A stretch of 64,000 nucleotides of DNA from Plumapathes pennacea (lineage: Eukaryota > Cnidaria > Anthozoa > Antipatharia > Myriopathidae), in the NCBI GenBank assembly GCA_964036295.1, contig OZ038473.1, forward strand, positions 12,352,501-12,416,500, read 5' to 3'. Below are positions 10,201-21,700 of the stretch, in pieces. Each line of letters starts with the position of its first letter. The stretch's first letter is position 1. A program made the position numbers and the translations under genes. The notes beneath the pieces were generated by a model that worked only from the letters and a program-made list of their open reading frames with translations, had not been told where the DNA came from and made no database searches.

Positions 10201-13200
10201 TGGAAAAATGACACTCTCCTTGCTACCTTTTCTGGTTACATAGCAAGTGTTTGCTTGGGTGTACAAACCTAGCCAGATGCAACACTTTTTGCAAGCCCAA
10301 TAGCACATGTATGATTATTTTATTCTTCCCTGAGGAGAAACTTTGTACAAACTGATTTTTGCACTGTTTATACAGGTATTGATTATTATAGTCCATTCAT
10401 GTGAAATATTATTTGGATACATTGCTGGTTGTACACCACTGAGTGGTCTCTACATATTTTTTTTTTCATGAACTTTTTAAAATGATAACAAGCATGTCAC
10501 ACGTTCCAAACACTTTGTTGTACTGTACAAAGTAGCTTGAGTCATCTTATGGTTCCTCTTTAGATTTAGAGACAAGTTTTCAGGCTACTTTTGTTAGTGG
10601 TGAACTTTAAGGATAAAATGCTAGAAGCAGTAAAAATATTATTTAGACAGACCTCAAGCCCAGAATGATAGCATTGTTCACAGAGTTTGTACTTACACAT
10701 GTGTCTTCACATCTCCCAACAGGTTAAAAGTAGCTTTTATGAGCTACTCTCCGAACAAAAACTGGATAGGAAATCACATTGGCGGAAAGTTAAGAGCAAG
10801 ATCGACAAGGATCCCAGATTCCAAGCTGTAGAATCAGCATATGCGCAAGAAGAGTTATTCAGGTCATACATTGAACAGCTTGAAAAGGTTAGCAAGTGCA
10901 TAAAGCCTGATTCTAGCCTACCATACATCAGACTGACTCTCCTACCATGCAGGAGTCCCCTGCATACACTCCTCATCTCCTATCAAATCACTTCAATCTC
11001 CCAGCTTTAGTCCCAAGAGTGTTGGAGTTAATCTTTCTCAGGAGTAGAGTAAAGTGATTGTGTTAATCTTTTTTTTTTTTTTTTTTTTTTTTTTTGGTGA
11101 ACAGAAAGAAAACGCTGACAAAGAGAAAGAAAGGGAACGGCAGGAGAGAGTGGAAGCAAGTTTACGAGAAAGAGAAAGAGAGGTTCGCGCCAGTCAAGCT
11201 GAGCTGGCAAAGGCGAGAGAGAAGGAAAAAGAATTCCACATGAAGGACAAGGCGGTGCAGCATTTCCATGCCCTCCTGGCTGATATGGTAAGCAATAATA
11301 TTCTGAGGAAAACATTTTTGACAGCTTGCCAACTTGTCAATGTGCTGTGTGTCAAGTTAGGGGGCTTGAAAGAACACAAAAGAATAATTTTCTTTAAAAA
11401 TTAACTAAAAGAGAATTATTGTACAAGAGCATTATGATTTCCCAGCACTTCTCTTATGTTCTTGTGAATTCCTGCATGCTTCAACCTACAGTATATAATT
11501 CAGTATAGCATGTGAACATGTACAAGCTGTTAAATGTTTGGAAAAGTGAGAAATCACCCTTTCTAGTTGTTCCACTGAAAATGTCTTGTACTTCCTCTGA
11601 ACTTTGTCCAGGTTCGCAAATCAGATGTCACATGGAAGGAAACCAAACGAGCACTGCGTAAAGACCACCGATGGAGCGTCGCAGATCCTTTGAGTAAAGA
11701 GGAGAAAGAACAGCTCTTCACTGAACACATCTCACAACTGCATGAACGCAAGAGAGATCACTTCCATAAACTCTTAGATGAAACACCTGAGGTAGCTTCA
11801 TATTCTTCTTGTTTTGTTATAGAGCAATTGTTCTGTCAATTTTGAAAGTAATCGTGCGATTGCTTTGGCTATACATTTTTGTTTAGTAAGTTACACATCA
11901 AATTCTACTTCTTGTATCCTCTATGTTTCTTCCCTGTTCACTAAATTTCCTGTTATTATTTATTTGTAGCTAACACTTAAATCATCATGGAAAAGTATTA
12001 GGAAGCTTATCAAGGAGGATTCTAGATTTTCCAAGTTTTCCTCCAGTGATAGGGTAAGTATACTGTAGTTGATACCATTACCTTTTCACTCCCAAGAGTG
12101 ATCAACTTAAAATTTCTCTTTTCAGTCTCCCACCAGAGATATATTGTAAAGTATGGAGAATTTGGCATTTGCTCTAACCACTGAGCTGTGAAGCCCATTT
12201 GGGAGCTAGTCAAGTGTGTGATTTAGATTGTACTCATCACATGTTATCCTTGCATTGAAGCATCTGTACTAACTAGAGAATGTCGGTGTGTCCTTTTTTC
12301 CCCCAGAAACGGGAAGCTGAGTTTAACTATTACATGAAGGGCAGAATAAATAACTCAAAGGCCGACTTCAGACAGTTACTGAAAGAGACACACTTCATCA
12401 CACACAAGTAAGAACCAGTGTATAGAGTTAATTTTAAAGCAAGTTACATAAAAATTGTCTGGTCAAACTACGATCATGGACAAACAGTCAGTTGGTGGTC
12501 AGCCAACAGGCAACAACACAGGTGACAAACTCATGGAATGTATGCCCCAAAAAGTCTGTACATCACCACTCATCACTCACAATTTATTAGACAGAGGATG
12601 AAGATCCTACATGTAGGTGTCTCAGATAATTTTGTCCAGGATCAGCACAACAGGCATCAATTCCATAATGGGAATACACTCCCTTTTCTCCTCCCACATT
12701 ACTTCTCATGTATAGTAGCTGTCAGAAAAAGCAGTTATGGTTGTAGGCCTTGTAAAATACCTAGGGTGTGAGCACTAATTTCAATATCCTTTAAGTGTTA
12801 ATCAGTGCTTTTATTGATGGCAAATTAATTTGTTTTGCTAAGGTCCAAGACCCGCATTAATGAGGATGACAGGCATTTAAAAGACATTGAGAACTTCCTC
12901 AAGGTAAGTCCTCTAAGAGTTGTAGAGTTGTGTATGTTGATGTGCAGTTAGACTTTGTATAGTGTGTCAGTGTGAGTCGACGTAACCTGTAATCAGGCCC
13001 TTCTTTTCCTCCAACTGGAAATTTACAGCTGTATATATATTTTTTTTTTGGGGGGGGGGGAGGGGGGAGGGGGGCTTCAACAGCCTTTCTGTAGACTGCT
13101 CTTGCTATACAATCACACTTGATGGACCCTCCAGTGTCCAGCTGATCCACTCAAAAACTCAATATTGATGATATTTCTACAAAGTTCTGGGCTATTAAAT

Positions 13201-13391
13201 TTTCACCCAGGATTACTCAAATTTTATTATTATTTTTTTTTTTGCAGAAGGACAGAAGATACCTTGTGTTAGACTGCATTCCCGATGAGCGAGACAAGCT
13301 CTTAATGAACTACATAGACGAGCTTTACAAACGTGGACCACCACCTCCTCCAACTGCCTCTGCTCCATCCAACAGAAGTAAAATACATTAG
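4985..13391 (+). CDS. TCERG1: Transcription elongation regulator 1 (CA150), 5' end outside window
   Basis: Nuclear protein that couples RNA polymerase II elongation to splicing: WW domains bind proline-rich splicing factors and FF domains bind the phosphorylated polymerase tail. Fourteen phase-consistent exons: 4985-5244, 5469-5654, 6252-6500, 6687-6744, 7299-7524, 7726-7934, 8319-8469, 10723-10887, 11105-11287, 11612-11791, 11970-12053, 12307-12407, 12843-12903, 13248-13391 (TAG). They encode about 751 residues. Exon 1 here has a Pro/Gly/Met-rich tract and WW2 ([17 protein letters not shown], then STWERPKEL). Exon 3 holds WW3 ([18 protein letters not shown], then SIWERPEEL). Six FF domains follow, beginning near [58 protein letters not shown] and [11 protein letters not shown]. 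The C-terminus [10 protein letters not shown] matches the vertebrate end. WW1 and the N-terminus lie left of the window (human protein about 1,098 residues). Confidence 0.95.
5690..6074. repeat. Inverted-repeat element (MITE-like) in a TCERG1 intron, flanked by a direct repeat of about 26 bp
   Basis: The core 5898-6040 is a near-palindrome: the left arm starts ATTACACAGCGGC and the right arm ends GCTGCCGTGTAAT, with ATTTTATTTTC and GGTAAAAACAATA also repeated in inverted order. The sequence TCTACAAAATATTATTAC and neighbouring bases occur as direct copies on both sides (about 5690-5716 and 6048-6074). Related ends (GCCATGTAATATCCTCTATG-like) recur near 61225, so this is a dispersed family. No coding capacity. 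Confidence 0.6.
7027..7063 (+). ncRNA. Hammerhead-ribozyme-like core in a repeat remnant
   Basis: CTGACGA at 7027-7033 fits the hammerhead core CUGANGA. It is followed by a 4-bp stem, GGGC (7035-7038) with GCTC (7043-7046) around loop TAAT, and then GAAAC at 7047-7051. Minimal type I hammerheads of this kind are known from Penelope-like retroelements and retrozymes of animals. The following bases ATC could be the cleavage triplet. A second copy lies at 45370-45399. Stem I was not convincingly found, so activity is unproven. Confidence 0.4.
7196..7298. repeat. GATT/TTGA tetranucleotide microsatellite that forms the 3' splice site of a TCERG1 exon
   Basis: An almost pure GATT repeat ends in TTGATTAG at 7298, and the AG is the acceptor of the next TCERG1 exon (7299). 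A shorter degenerate stretch of the same motif lies at 6885-7010. The splice phase and the reading through RMDSKDESD show that this AG must be used. Confidence 0.8.
8470..10722. other. Long TCERG1 intron, no gene seen
   Basis: 2.25 kb between the second and third FF-encoding exons. It contains AT-rich sequence, a CACC repeat at 9570-9590 and several short ORFs without recognisable similarity or codon bias. Nothing else supported. Confidence 0.5.
12079..12200. repeat. Fragment of the piggyBac-like MITE family in a TCERG1 intron
   Basis: The sequence CTTTTCACTCCCAAGAGTG and the following bases match one end of the complete element at 62607-62809. Other fragments are near 13480, 46590, 48540, 50850, 51140 and 62345-62400. 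This end is truncated and diverged. Confidence 0.55.
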
Positions 13392-14771
13392 TTTAAAATG
13401 CCTAAGTATGTGAAAATCTTAGTGCTCAACACATTAGGGCAAAACACAGTGTGACCATTCAAAAAAAAGTTGTTGAAACTTTTTCACTCCCAAGAGTGAT
13501 CAACTTCAATTTTCATGTCACTCATACATTTTTTTTTTTTAAAGGTTGAGAACCTGCATTTTGACCTCAGGGGTGAAAGGGTTAGCTTGTGGCACCATTT
13601 GTTTTGTAATACTCCACTTTGCAATGGGTGCATTCAATTAGTTATACAGCCTTTCATAACTACCTATACTTGGAGTAGGGTACTATTTCGGAAAGTAGGC
13701 AATGTTAATATGATTTGTGTACCAATATTATTTTGTTTTCAACCTTTGCACCAGTTGTAAAATAAACAACACTTTCTTTTGGCTATCGAGGTTTTTTGAA
13801 AAACTTAACTGGGTATTTTACTAAAACAAGATTTATTCATGCTTAGTCTTTAGCTGTCAAGTCCTGTAAGCTTTAAACTCTCAAATATACATAACATGGT
13901 GCAATATTAGACAAAACTACTGTTACTAAAGGAGGGTTGAAATTTTAGCCTGAGGCTAAGCTGCAGTCACACTTTAATACTCATAGCTTCAAAACATTCT
14001 TAGAATACTATAACTGAACACATGATTGTATTCATATGGTACAACTTAGAGCGGTTTTCCGATGACTGTCGAAAGTAATTGTGTAATTGCTTTGGTTTTG
14101 CGTTTGCTTCGCTTTTGGATTGGTCCACATGAGTTTGTCAGCATGCTCAGCCAATCAGAGACAAAACCAAAACCAAAACCAAACACTTCTCACGCAAGCG
14201 ATGGCATGTACTTGCACTGCTGATTGGAAAGTAAAACCAAACACAAGACCAAATGCAAATTACTTTGGCTTCCAATTGGCTAAACTGTTTTCTCTCAGTC
14301 TCTGTGATTGGCCTGTGTGATTACTTTGGTTTTGGTTTTTGACAGTCATCTGAAAATGGCTCTATCTATATCATGTTTAGCTTGGTCAAATAAAAATAAA
14401 TGAATGCTGGATTAAAGGTGTGCAAGGTTTAAAAGTCTAGCCAAAGTTTGTCAATTTCAATAGACATGTAATAGACAAAATGTGGCAGCTTGATTGGGGT
14501 TCAAGTTGGTCAGGCTATCAATTTTCCTAACACATGTAATTTCTTTTTGTTTTATCTCTTCAAGCCCAACCCTTTTTAAAACACAAAATATCCTCCAATA
14601 ATCAGCCCTCCCTGAAAATAAGCCTAAGAAAAGTCCTTTTGAACAAACATGGCTCACGTGGCTTATTCTTTCATTAACAGTGTCCTATAAATGGCTTGAT
14701 TAATGGTGGCACAGTAGTCCAGTAGTATCTGTATGCAGAAAACATCATCCAAGTACCCACCCCCCCCACCC

Positions 14772-14802
<31 letters not shown>

Positions 14803-15885
14803 ACACACACATCCCAACCAATTTCCAGGACTCAAAGGCTTTAATCACAAACACACAGAAACGCATATTACATACAGTTTATTCCCATTCACATTAAACC
14901 ATACACAAGTTTAGTTTTTAAAATCTGAATACATTACATTCATAAACTGAGAGTCTATATAATATTATAACTTGCATTTTACTAAAATGCTTTTGAGTGC
15001 TGGGGCCCTCATACTGTAAAGGAAAAAATATATAATCCATGCACTGATTTGCATAAAGTCATGCAAACAATTTATGTGCTGGTATTTTTATATGGCCTGA
15101 GTGTTTCTCCTTGTGTTTACTCAGTTCTTATTCAGGTTGCTATTGTCAGAGATAGTCAGATATACCAACTGTAAAGGAAAATTGTTCACAGTCTGAAAGG
15201 AAAAACAGTAAATAAGAATATTTATCATCTCGGTCTTTGGTCTAAATTCTTGGTGAATGCTACATTTAGTAACTTATTTCCCACATACATATAGAGAAAC
15301 TTACTACACTATGCCTTTGATTTTTGTTTAAACAGCAGGAAAAAGACATTTGAGGGCAGGTGGCGCTTCTTATAAATAATTCAGGACATATTTGAATATT
15401 TAAATTATTATTGTTATGGCTGACCCAACAAAAGTTACCATAACACCTACAATAAAAACTACTAACATTAACTTACAGCTCCATTGAAAAATTTAAATGC
15501 AGATATTGCACAAATATTGAACTCTGGAGTAATTCCAGAGTTTCTCAATATTGGAATACAAAATGTCATTTGCATTTCAGTGATATTGTCACCATGAACT
15601 TTGATCCTGTTACAGCTGCGACAATAGATCTTATTAAAAGCAACAAATCAGTACCTTGGAAACAAACACTCATTATACAAGTACCTTGCACCTGCATCAT
15701 TGTCAAGCCAATATGAACATTTCTAGCAACCAAATATGATGACCTTTTCAAAACCTTTGATAGTTCAAAGCATCTAAAAATTCAAATAAATGTCCCCCAT
15801 TTTTTTCATGAAAATGCTTTCTGTGGCTGTATAAACCATGATGTCAAGCATTGGTGAATTACAGTTACTAGCCAGTTGACTTGAA
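13392..15885. other. Tail-to-tail intergenic region, 3' UTRs of TCERG1 and SAXO
   Basis: TCERG1 ends at 13391, with a likely polyadenylation signal AATAAA at 13761-13766. SAXO (minus strand) ends at 15886, with a likely signal AATAAA read on the minus strand at 14883-14878. Between them lie one MITE (14049-14362) and a C-run plus CA-run at about 14759-14811. The ORFs at 15566-15751 and 15774-16577 on the minus strand are not supported as genes; the second is an off-frame shadow of SAXO. Confidence 0.6.
14049..14362. mobile_element. Mariner-like MITE with TA target duplication
   Basis: Terminal inverted repeats: GAGCGGTTTTCCGATGACTG at the left, and the complement of CAGTCATCTGAAAATGGCTC at the right end. 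It is flanked by TA on both sides, as expected of Tc1/mariner insertions. The interior is non-coding, with CCAAAACCAAAACC-type repeats. A second complete copy is at 58204-58522, and a rearranged copy is near 46030-46210. Confidence 0.7.
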
Positions 15886-17453
15886 CTAAGCAATAAGCTT
15901 AATGGGTTTGACAGTTTCGGAAACTGCAGGCATGTAATAACTATGACCTCTAGAGTCGTAGGAATACATATAACCTGGGCTAGTCTGCCACTGTTGTATC
16001 TTTGTTGCGGGGCACGATAGAGGTCGTTCCCCCTTGAAGGTGTCCTTGTATGTCGTGTGAAGATCCATATCCCCTGTAGGTGGCCTACACATTCGTTGTA
16101 GCACAGGTTTTGAGGCTGGTGCATACTGCCCTCTGTAGTGACTACGCATCGTTGACTCCCCTTGGAACGCGGCAGAGGGTGGACGGTATTCATCCTTAGG
16201 TCGTCCAGGCTGTGCCTGAAGCTGCCACTGCTTGTAAGCATCTCTATGGGTTGTGCTGTCGTCAAATGGCTGATTTGACGCAAACGACTGCATGGGAGGT
16301 TTTGCACTTTCCGCTGGTGGGACGCACCACTTTGGGTAATCATGCATGAAGGTTGTATCAGTTGCAAATTTGGCCATTGGGGGTCTGTACAACTCTTTGT
16401 CCCGTGGCTGTCGCCTAGGGATGGCCCACTTACGGTAGGTTGCCCCAGTGGTGGTTTCATCTTCCAATGGAACCTTGGATGAAAAGACGTCTTGCTTTGG
16501 CTTGAAGCTTGCCGGTGGTCTACCCCCACGGTATGTGTAATCATCTTGAAAGGTGGTTGTTTTATTGAAAGGCTCACATGTTGCAGCTCGCCTCTCTGGT
16601 GGCCTGGCTGACTTTGCTGGAATCACTTCTTTCTTGGTGTAATCAAGCCTTGTTGTTGTATCCTTTTCCATTGGGCCTCGGGCCACCTTTAGATCTGAGT
16701 CTGGTGGCCTGATTGGTGGCTGCCGACCGACATAGTACCCTGGATAATCAGTCTGGAAAATGCTCTTACCATCCATTTTACCATCTCTATTCTTTGGTGC
16801 CGCATCTGGCTTCATGCTGTTCACCTTGCATTTATTCAAGTCCCAAGGTCTGTAGGTGTCGTGGTGAACTGTGGAACCATCGAACGGCTGACCGTGGGCA
16901 TAATAAGTGACGGGAGGCTTTGCTGACTCTGCCGGTGGAACAACCTTGCCGGGATAATCATGCCTGTATGAACTTTCTTTAGCCATTTTACCTACGGGTG
17001 TCATATATCTATCCCGCTCTCGTTTTCCGGGTGGGTGGTATGTATGCGGAATATACGCCGTTTTGTACGACGTGTTTCCATCCAGTGGCACAGTCGATGC
17101 TTTCACCGAGTATTCTGGTTTAAATGGCTTTCGTCTTTCAAGAGGATGGTCTTTGTAGCGGTCTTGATACTCCGTAAACCGACATGGTTGAGTCGGCGCT
17201 CGAAGATCCGGTTTGTGTGCGCAACGATGTCTCCTACACATGCCAAGCAAAAGACAACTTTAGCTTACCAATATTTTAAGAGCGAATAGATCTAGAACTC
17301 CACGATATATCAACTGCTCATCGGCGATCAGTCCAGTGAGAGCGACTTTCACTTATCTAATTAAACGCGATCGACAAAGAAAATTGGGTTCTAAACGAAA
17401 AATCTGACTTACCCGCAGGTACATATTTGGCAAATGCACCTTGCTTGTACCAT
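15886..17453 (-). CDS. SAXO1/2-like: Stabilizer of axonemal microtubules (SAXO family), two exons
   Basis: SAXO proteins bind along ciliary and centriolar microtubules and stabilise the axoneme. Exon 1 is 17453-17413: ATG, 13 codons, then GG and donor GTAAGT. Exon 2 is 17233-15886. Joining them completes a Gly codon and yields the family's cysteine-rich N-terminus, ARCICQICTCGRHRCAHKPD, comparable with the vertebrate CICELCSCGRHHC pattern. The protein is 462 residues. About eleven Mn-type microtubule-binding repeats follow at roughly 30-residue spacing, for example ESSYRHDYPGKVVPP, DTTFMHDYPKWCVPP, DSTTHRDAYKQW and HTTYKDTFKGE. An unspliced reading from an ATG inside the intron would lose the cysteine motif and is unlikely. 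SAXO1 versus SAXO2 orthology is not resolved. The gene is divergent from POLN. Confidence 0.92.
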
Positions 17454-18701
17454 ACTTCTAACTTAGACGGTGAAGTTACATCAGCGATCGAGACACAGTC
17501 AATAATCAGCCTTGCTGCTGTGTGCGAGTTGTTTATTCTCTGTTGTCAGTGCCGCTTTGGTTGCTTAGGGGCCGAGCCGCAACAATGGACTTGTAGTTCA
17601 TTATACATCGCGCGTTCTCATTGGCCCATTTAACAATGGTGATGTCACCGATGGCGGCTCGTTGGCAATTATTTGTGGGACAAAATAAATTGCTTTCATG
17701 CCACAAAAGAAGAAAACAAAATAGATCGAAGTTCTAGATGATTCTCTAAAAGAAATCTGCCATTTTCCAGTTTTGTTTGCCCTCTCTTTTAGAAGGTCGG
17801 GAAAATTCGGCTCAAAAGAACTCACTGGCATCGCATAGATTTCGAGCGAAAAAGAAACACGGTTACTCCGCTGCTGCTTGGCAACGGAACTTTCATTGAA
17901 AAGAAGAGTCCGTATGACGGCTAAAACTACTGAAACAAGCAGTCAAATTGATAACTATAAACATATTTATTACTCCAAAGTGAAACATAACTGGAGTGTT
18001 CGAATTTACAATCGGCGCTGCAGCTGAAGCTGATAATCACAACACAAAAGAACACGATGTGCTATGAATAGCTCTGATAAAAGCTTCTGATGGATGAGCC
18101 ATTTGTCGTTCCCCGCCCTATTCCATGCTCCAGCGCATTCGACGCTTCGGGGCGCGGCGCAAAAGGACTGTGAACCAGTCGCTCAGTTTTTTCGCGCCAA
18201 AACATCGCACAGTGCTACGCGCCCGCGCACTACAAGGCGGTAAACAAGCTCAAGGCGGCTACTTCGACTTCGCTACATTTCAAGTTTGCTTCGAGGTTTT
18301 CTTCCACTTCATTTTCATTTGAAAGCTTGCAAATTAGGCCGGTTAGGCTACAAGCCCAGAAAATAAGGTAAGACGCTGTTTGCACAGGCATATAACCAGC
18401 CACACCGATCCGTTTAATCTGATTTACCTTTAAATTTATATTCGCTGGAACGGAACTTTTGCACGTTGCAAATGAAAATTCAGACTAGAAATTGGTTGAA
18501 TTTTACTACAAGTAAGGCGAGAAACCTTAATGGTTGCAAGTTAGCTCTGCTTATTTTCTGACCATGGGTTGTGGTTCTTAATAAATAAGGTTCAGCAAGC
18601 CGTAAATTTTTCACTGGTCCTTTAAATATGTAAACAACAATGTATTTCTTCCTTGTTTCAGGTCCTGTACATGAAGTGACATGACCTAGACCGCTTCCAA
18701 G
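17454..18701. promoter_or_regulatory. Divergent promoter region between SAXO and POLN
   Basis: About 1.25 kb separates the two start codons. The right part (18110-18300) is GC-rich and contains a palindromic E2F-type site. A POLN 5' UTR exon probably ends at 18367 (AAATAAG before GTAAGA) and is spliced to 18662 (after TTGTTTCAG), 40 bp ahead of the start codon. A very short upstream ORF (ATG at 18671, stop two codons later) precedes the POLN ATG. No TATA box was picked out. Confidence 0.5.
18189..18202. promoter_or_regulatory. E2F-type binding site upstream of POLN
   Basis: TTTTCGCGCCAAAA contains the E2F consensus TTTSGCGC on both strands. E2F sites typify genes of S-phase and DNA replication or repair, which suits POLN. 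Its location in or just upstream of the 5' UTR exon is consistent with a core promoter role. Inference from motif only. Confidence 0.45.
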
Positions 18702-21700
18702 ATGAATTCACGCTATTTTGTTGGACATAACCATAAAATAGGAAACCCTTTAACTGCCGAAGATTTGACTCACGCGAGCTATGAAAGACCACAACCACGT
18801 GGCGACAATCACTCGCATCCAACGTCTTGGAAAAACGACATTTTAAACCACAACCAAAGAATGTGGGACCAGGCCAGCACCTCCGAGCCGGCACGTCGAG
18901 TTCTTGCAGCCATAAGAGAGAAATACGGGCCAACTCATTCAGGAGCATTGACTCCGAGCCAAAGTAAGCCAATTAAATTCAATTTATACTATGACTCGGC
19001 AAAGACAGCGCACTTCACTACAACTACTATAAGCACATCAACTTGATTTAAGCAGAAACTAAAAATACACTCAAGGATCCACGGCAAAAAATTAAAATAC
19101 AGTCAGTAATTATCGTTAACTTGTCTCTCCGTCACTCACGTACAGTTTTCATTCTTTCGGACTTGTTTATGAGAACAACTGCCTTGGTGCACCCGCGTAC
19201 CACGATCTTTGTAAGTACTCAAGGGGATGCATCAAACTGACCGTTATGTCAGTCAGTCAGCCGTAAACTGTAGCAGAATCGCGGCACTGAGAAAATTAAA
19301 ATGCACTGATTATTTATCGTTGATTTGTGTATCTACGTAAACAGTTCTAATTCTTCCGGACTTGCTTTACATTAGGTTTATGAGGCCAAAACTTCTATAC
19401 CAAGCTTGCTCCGCTAAAAAATATATATGTATATATTTTTCAATATATGCAGATCAAACCAGCCGAACCCTACAACCTGTTCGTTTTTCAACACCAACAC
19501 CAAGACGCCAGCTGTGTTTTAACCAGTCTGCCTTGAGTAGTCACGGTAGTACGATCAACGCCGAGGAACTGGTGCAAGCGGATCAGGTCCTGCCTTGTGG
19601 GCGTGATGAAATCATAAAGCAATGCTTTTATGATAGTTCCATTGGGAGACAAGGGTATATAGAGTAAGTTACAAGCATACTGTGTCAACTTAAGGCGGAC
19701 ATTGCAATTTCAATGATCAGCCAACCCAGAGGATCAAAAACCTTGAGCTGGACCTTTATATCCGTTGTTTTCCGTAATGACTGGAAGGTTGGACATATGT
19801 CTGAGACAGTAATCCAGTATGTATGGTCAACAAAGAAGTTGTCCCGCCACTCCTCCAAGCGATAGTATTTCAACAAATATCGGTCAAAAAAAAAATTTTT
19901 TTTTATGTCGGAGCATATATTTGAACTTTAGAGGGTTATTATGATTTAGTATGAATCCAATGTTTCTTTTCTCTACAGGTCCCAGGAACATGCAGAATCT
20001 CATGCGCTTACTTCTTCCCACTCGGAAGACAAGAGATCTGTCTCAGGTACTGATAACATGCAATATAAAAGGTCGGTTTAGCAAAAATGAATGTATGAAC
20101 TGATTAGATTGGCCTAGTATCATACTTTGTTTCTCTTATCCGCTTTATGTAATCTAAAATTTCAGACATTACACTGTTTAGTCCCCGAAAAAAGAGAGCT
20201 GTGCAACAAGCTCCAATAACGCAATACTTCCAAGAACGCAAGAGCAGACAGGACTGTGAAGCTAAGAAATGGCGAAAAACACCAATTGACCATGGTGAGT
20301 CTAGCCCTGTTTTCAGCTGTTTGTTGGTGCAATGATGTTGTTTGCCACGATGTTGATATTTTTGCATGGTAATGACGTGCATTGCATTGGTTTGGTAATG
20401 GACAGGTGTTATTGTTATAGTTGATGATTTTTTTTTGTGTGTATGAGCCAGTTTTAACTACAGGTGCGGGTTTGACTGTAGTTTTATCATGTATCCCCTA
20501 TTTTTCAACAGCGGTTTGCGCCAGTCATTTGATATCGGTTACTACTATGACAGACGAGGAGAGATCAAAGCTTGAAGTGAATCTCAGCATGGCAGAAGAA
20601 GTGGCCTGCAGTTTGCTGTTTGAAGAAGATTTCTCGTCCTTTCGACCAAAGAAGGTATACTAGAAGACTGCCGTCTCAAACATTTTCTAGGTAGTAAATG
20701 AAGCATTAAGCAGAAAACAGTGTGCGGGTGTTAGAGCTGTGCCAATTTATCTTACATCAGCATCAACGCATAATTTTCTATTCTGTAACAAACATGTTTT
20801 TTTGCGCAAAGTCATGTATCATTGACATATAATTCTAATCATTTACAGAGACAAAAGCGAGCCAAAGATGGCACCTCATTGGCAAAGGTAAATAATTACT
20901 CCTGGCTTTTACACTTTTTATTTCGTTGAGTACTTCAGCTGAGGGAGGACGGGTTGAAGGTCTGGATCCCAGGAGCACTTGAAAAACAATTTATTATACG
21001 GAAGGCTCCGCCCAGGCGTTCAACCTTACCCGTTAAGATATCTTTATCATATCAAAACACTCTTTTTCCTTGACAGAAGGTAGATCTCTAGTCTGTTTGT
21101 ATACTTCATGATTTACTTCCAAAAAAAAGTTGGACTCCTCCGCCTTCCACTATAGCTTGGGACGGAATATAACATAGTTTTATACTGCAGCAATGTCAAA
21201 TAAAATGTGTGATAAATTAACTAAAAGTTGACATAGGAAAGTTAAATGCTGTTAAAGAGCCTATAAGCCCCAAAATAATATTTCTTTACAATCGAATCTA
21301 CATCAAGTCAATATATCAAGTAAATAGTGGACTGTTCGGGGTCTGAGATTGCTGGTCCCCATTCCCCCATGGAGCCTGAGGTTGCTGGTCCCCATTCCCC
21401 CAAGGAGCCTGAGGTTGCTGGTCCCCATTCCCCCAAGGAGCCTGAGGTTGCTGGTCCCCATTCCCCCTCCCCTGCTGTTCGGAGTCAGAGGTTGCTGGTC
21501 TCCATTCCCCCAAGGGGTGGTCTGAGGTGGTCGGAACGTTCCAAACCGTTCTCAACGAATTCGTACACAGCCCGCACAAAGCATGTAACAAAAAATTCAC
21601 TGTCGATACTTCAAGCTCCTCGGACGAAAACCAGCGATTAACAACATTCGGATTCAACTCAAGCTCAAGCTGTGATGAAAAGATTGTCTCGTAGCATCGC

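Noticed and set aside
15774-16577. 267-codon ORF on the minus strand
   Set aside because: It is an off-frame shadow of the SAXO coding exon.
21316-21657. 113-codon minus-strand and 104-codon plus-strand ORFs
   Set aside because: They are generated by a 33-bp minisatellite in a POLN intron.
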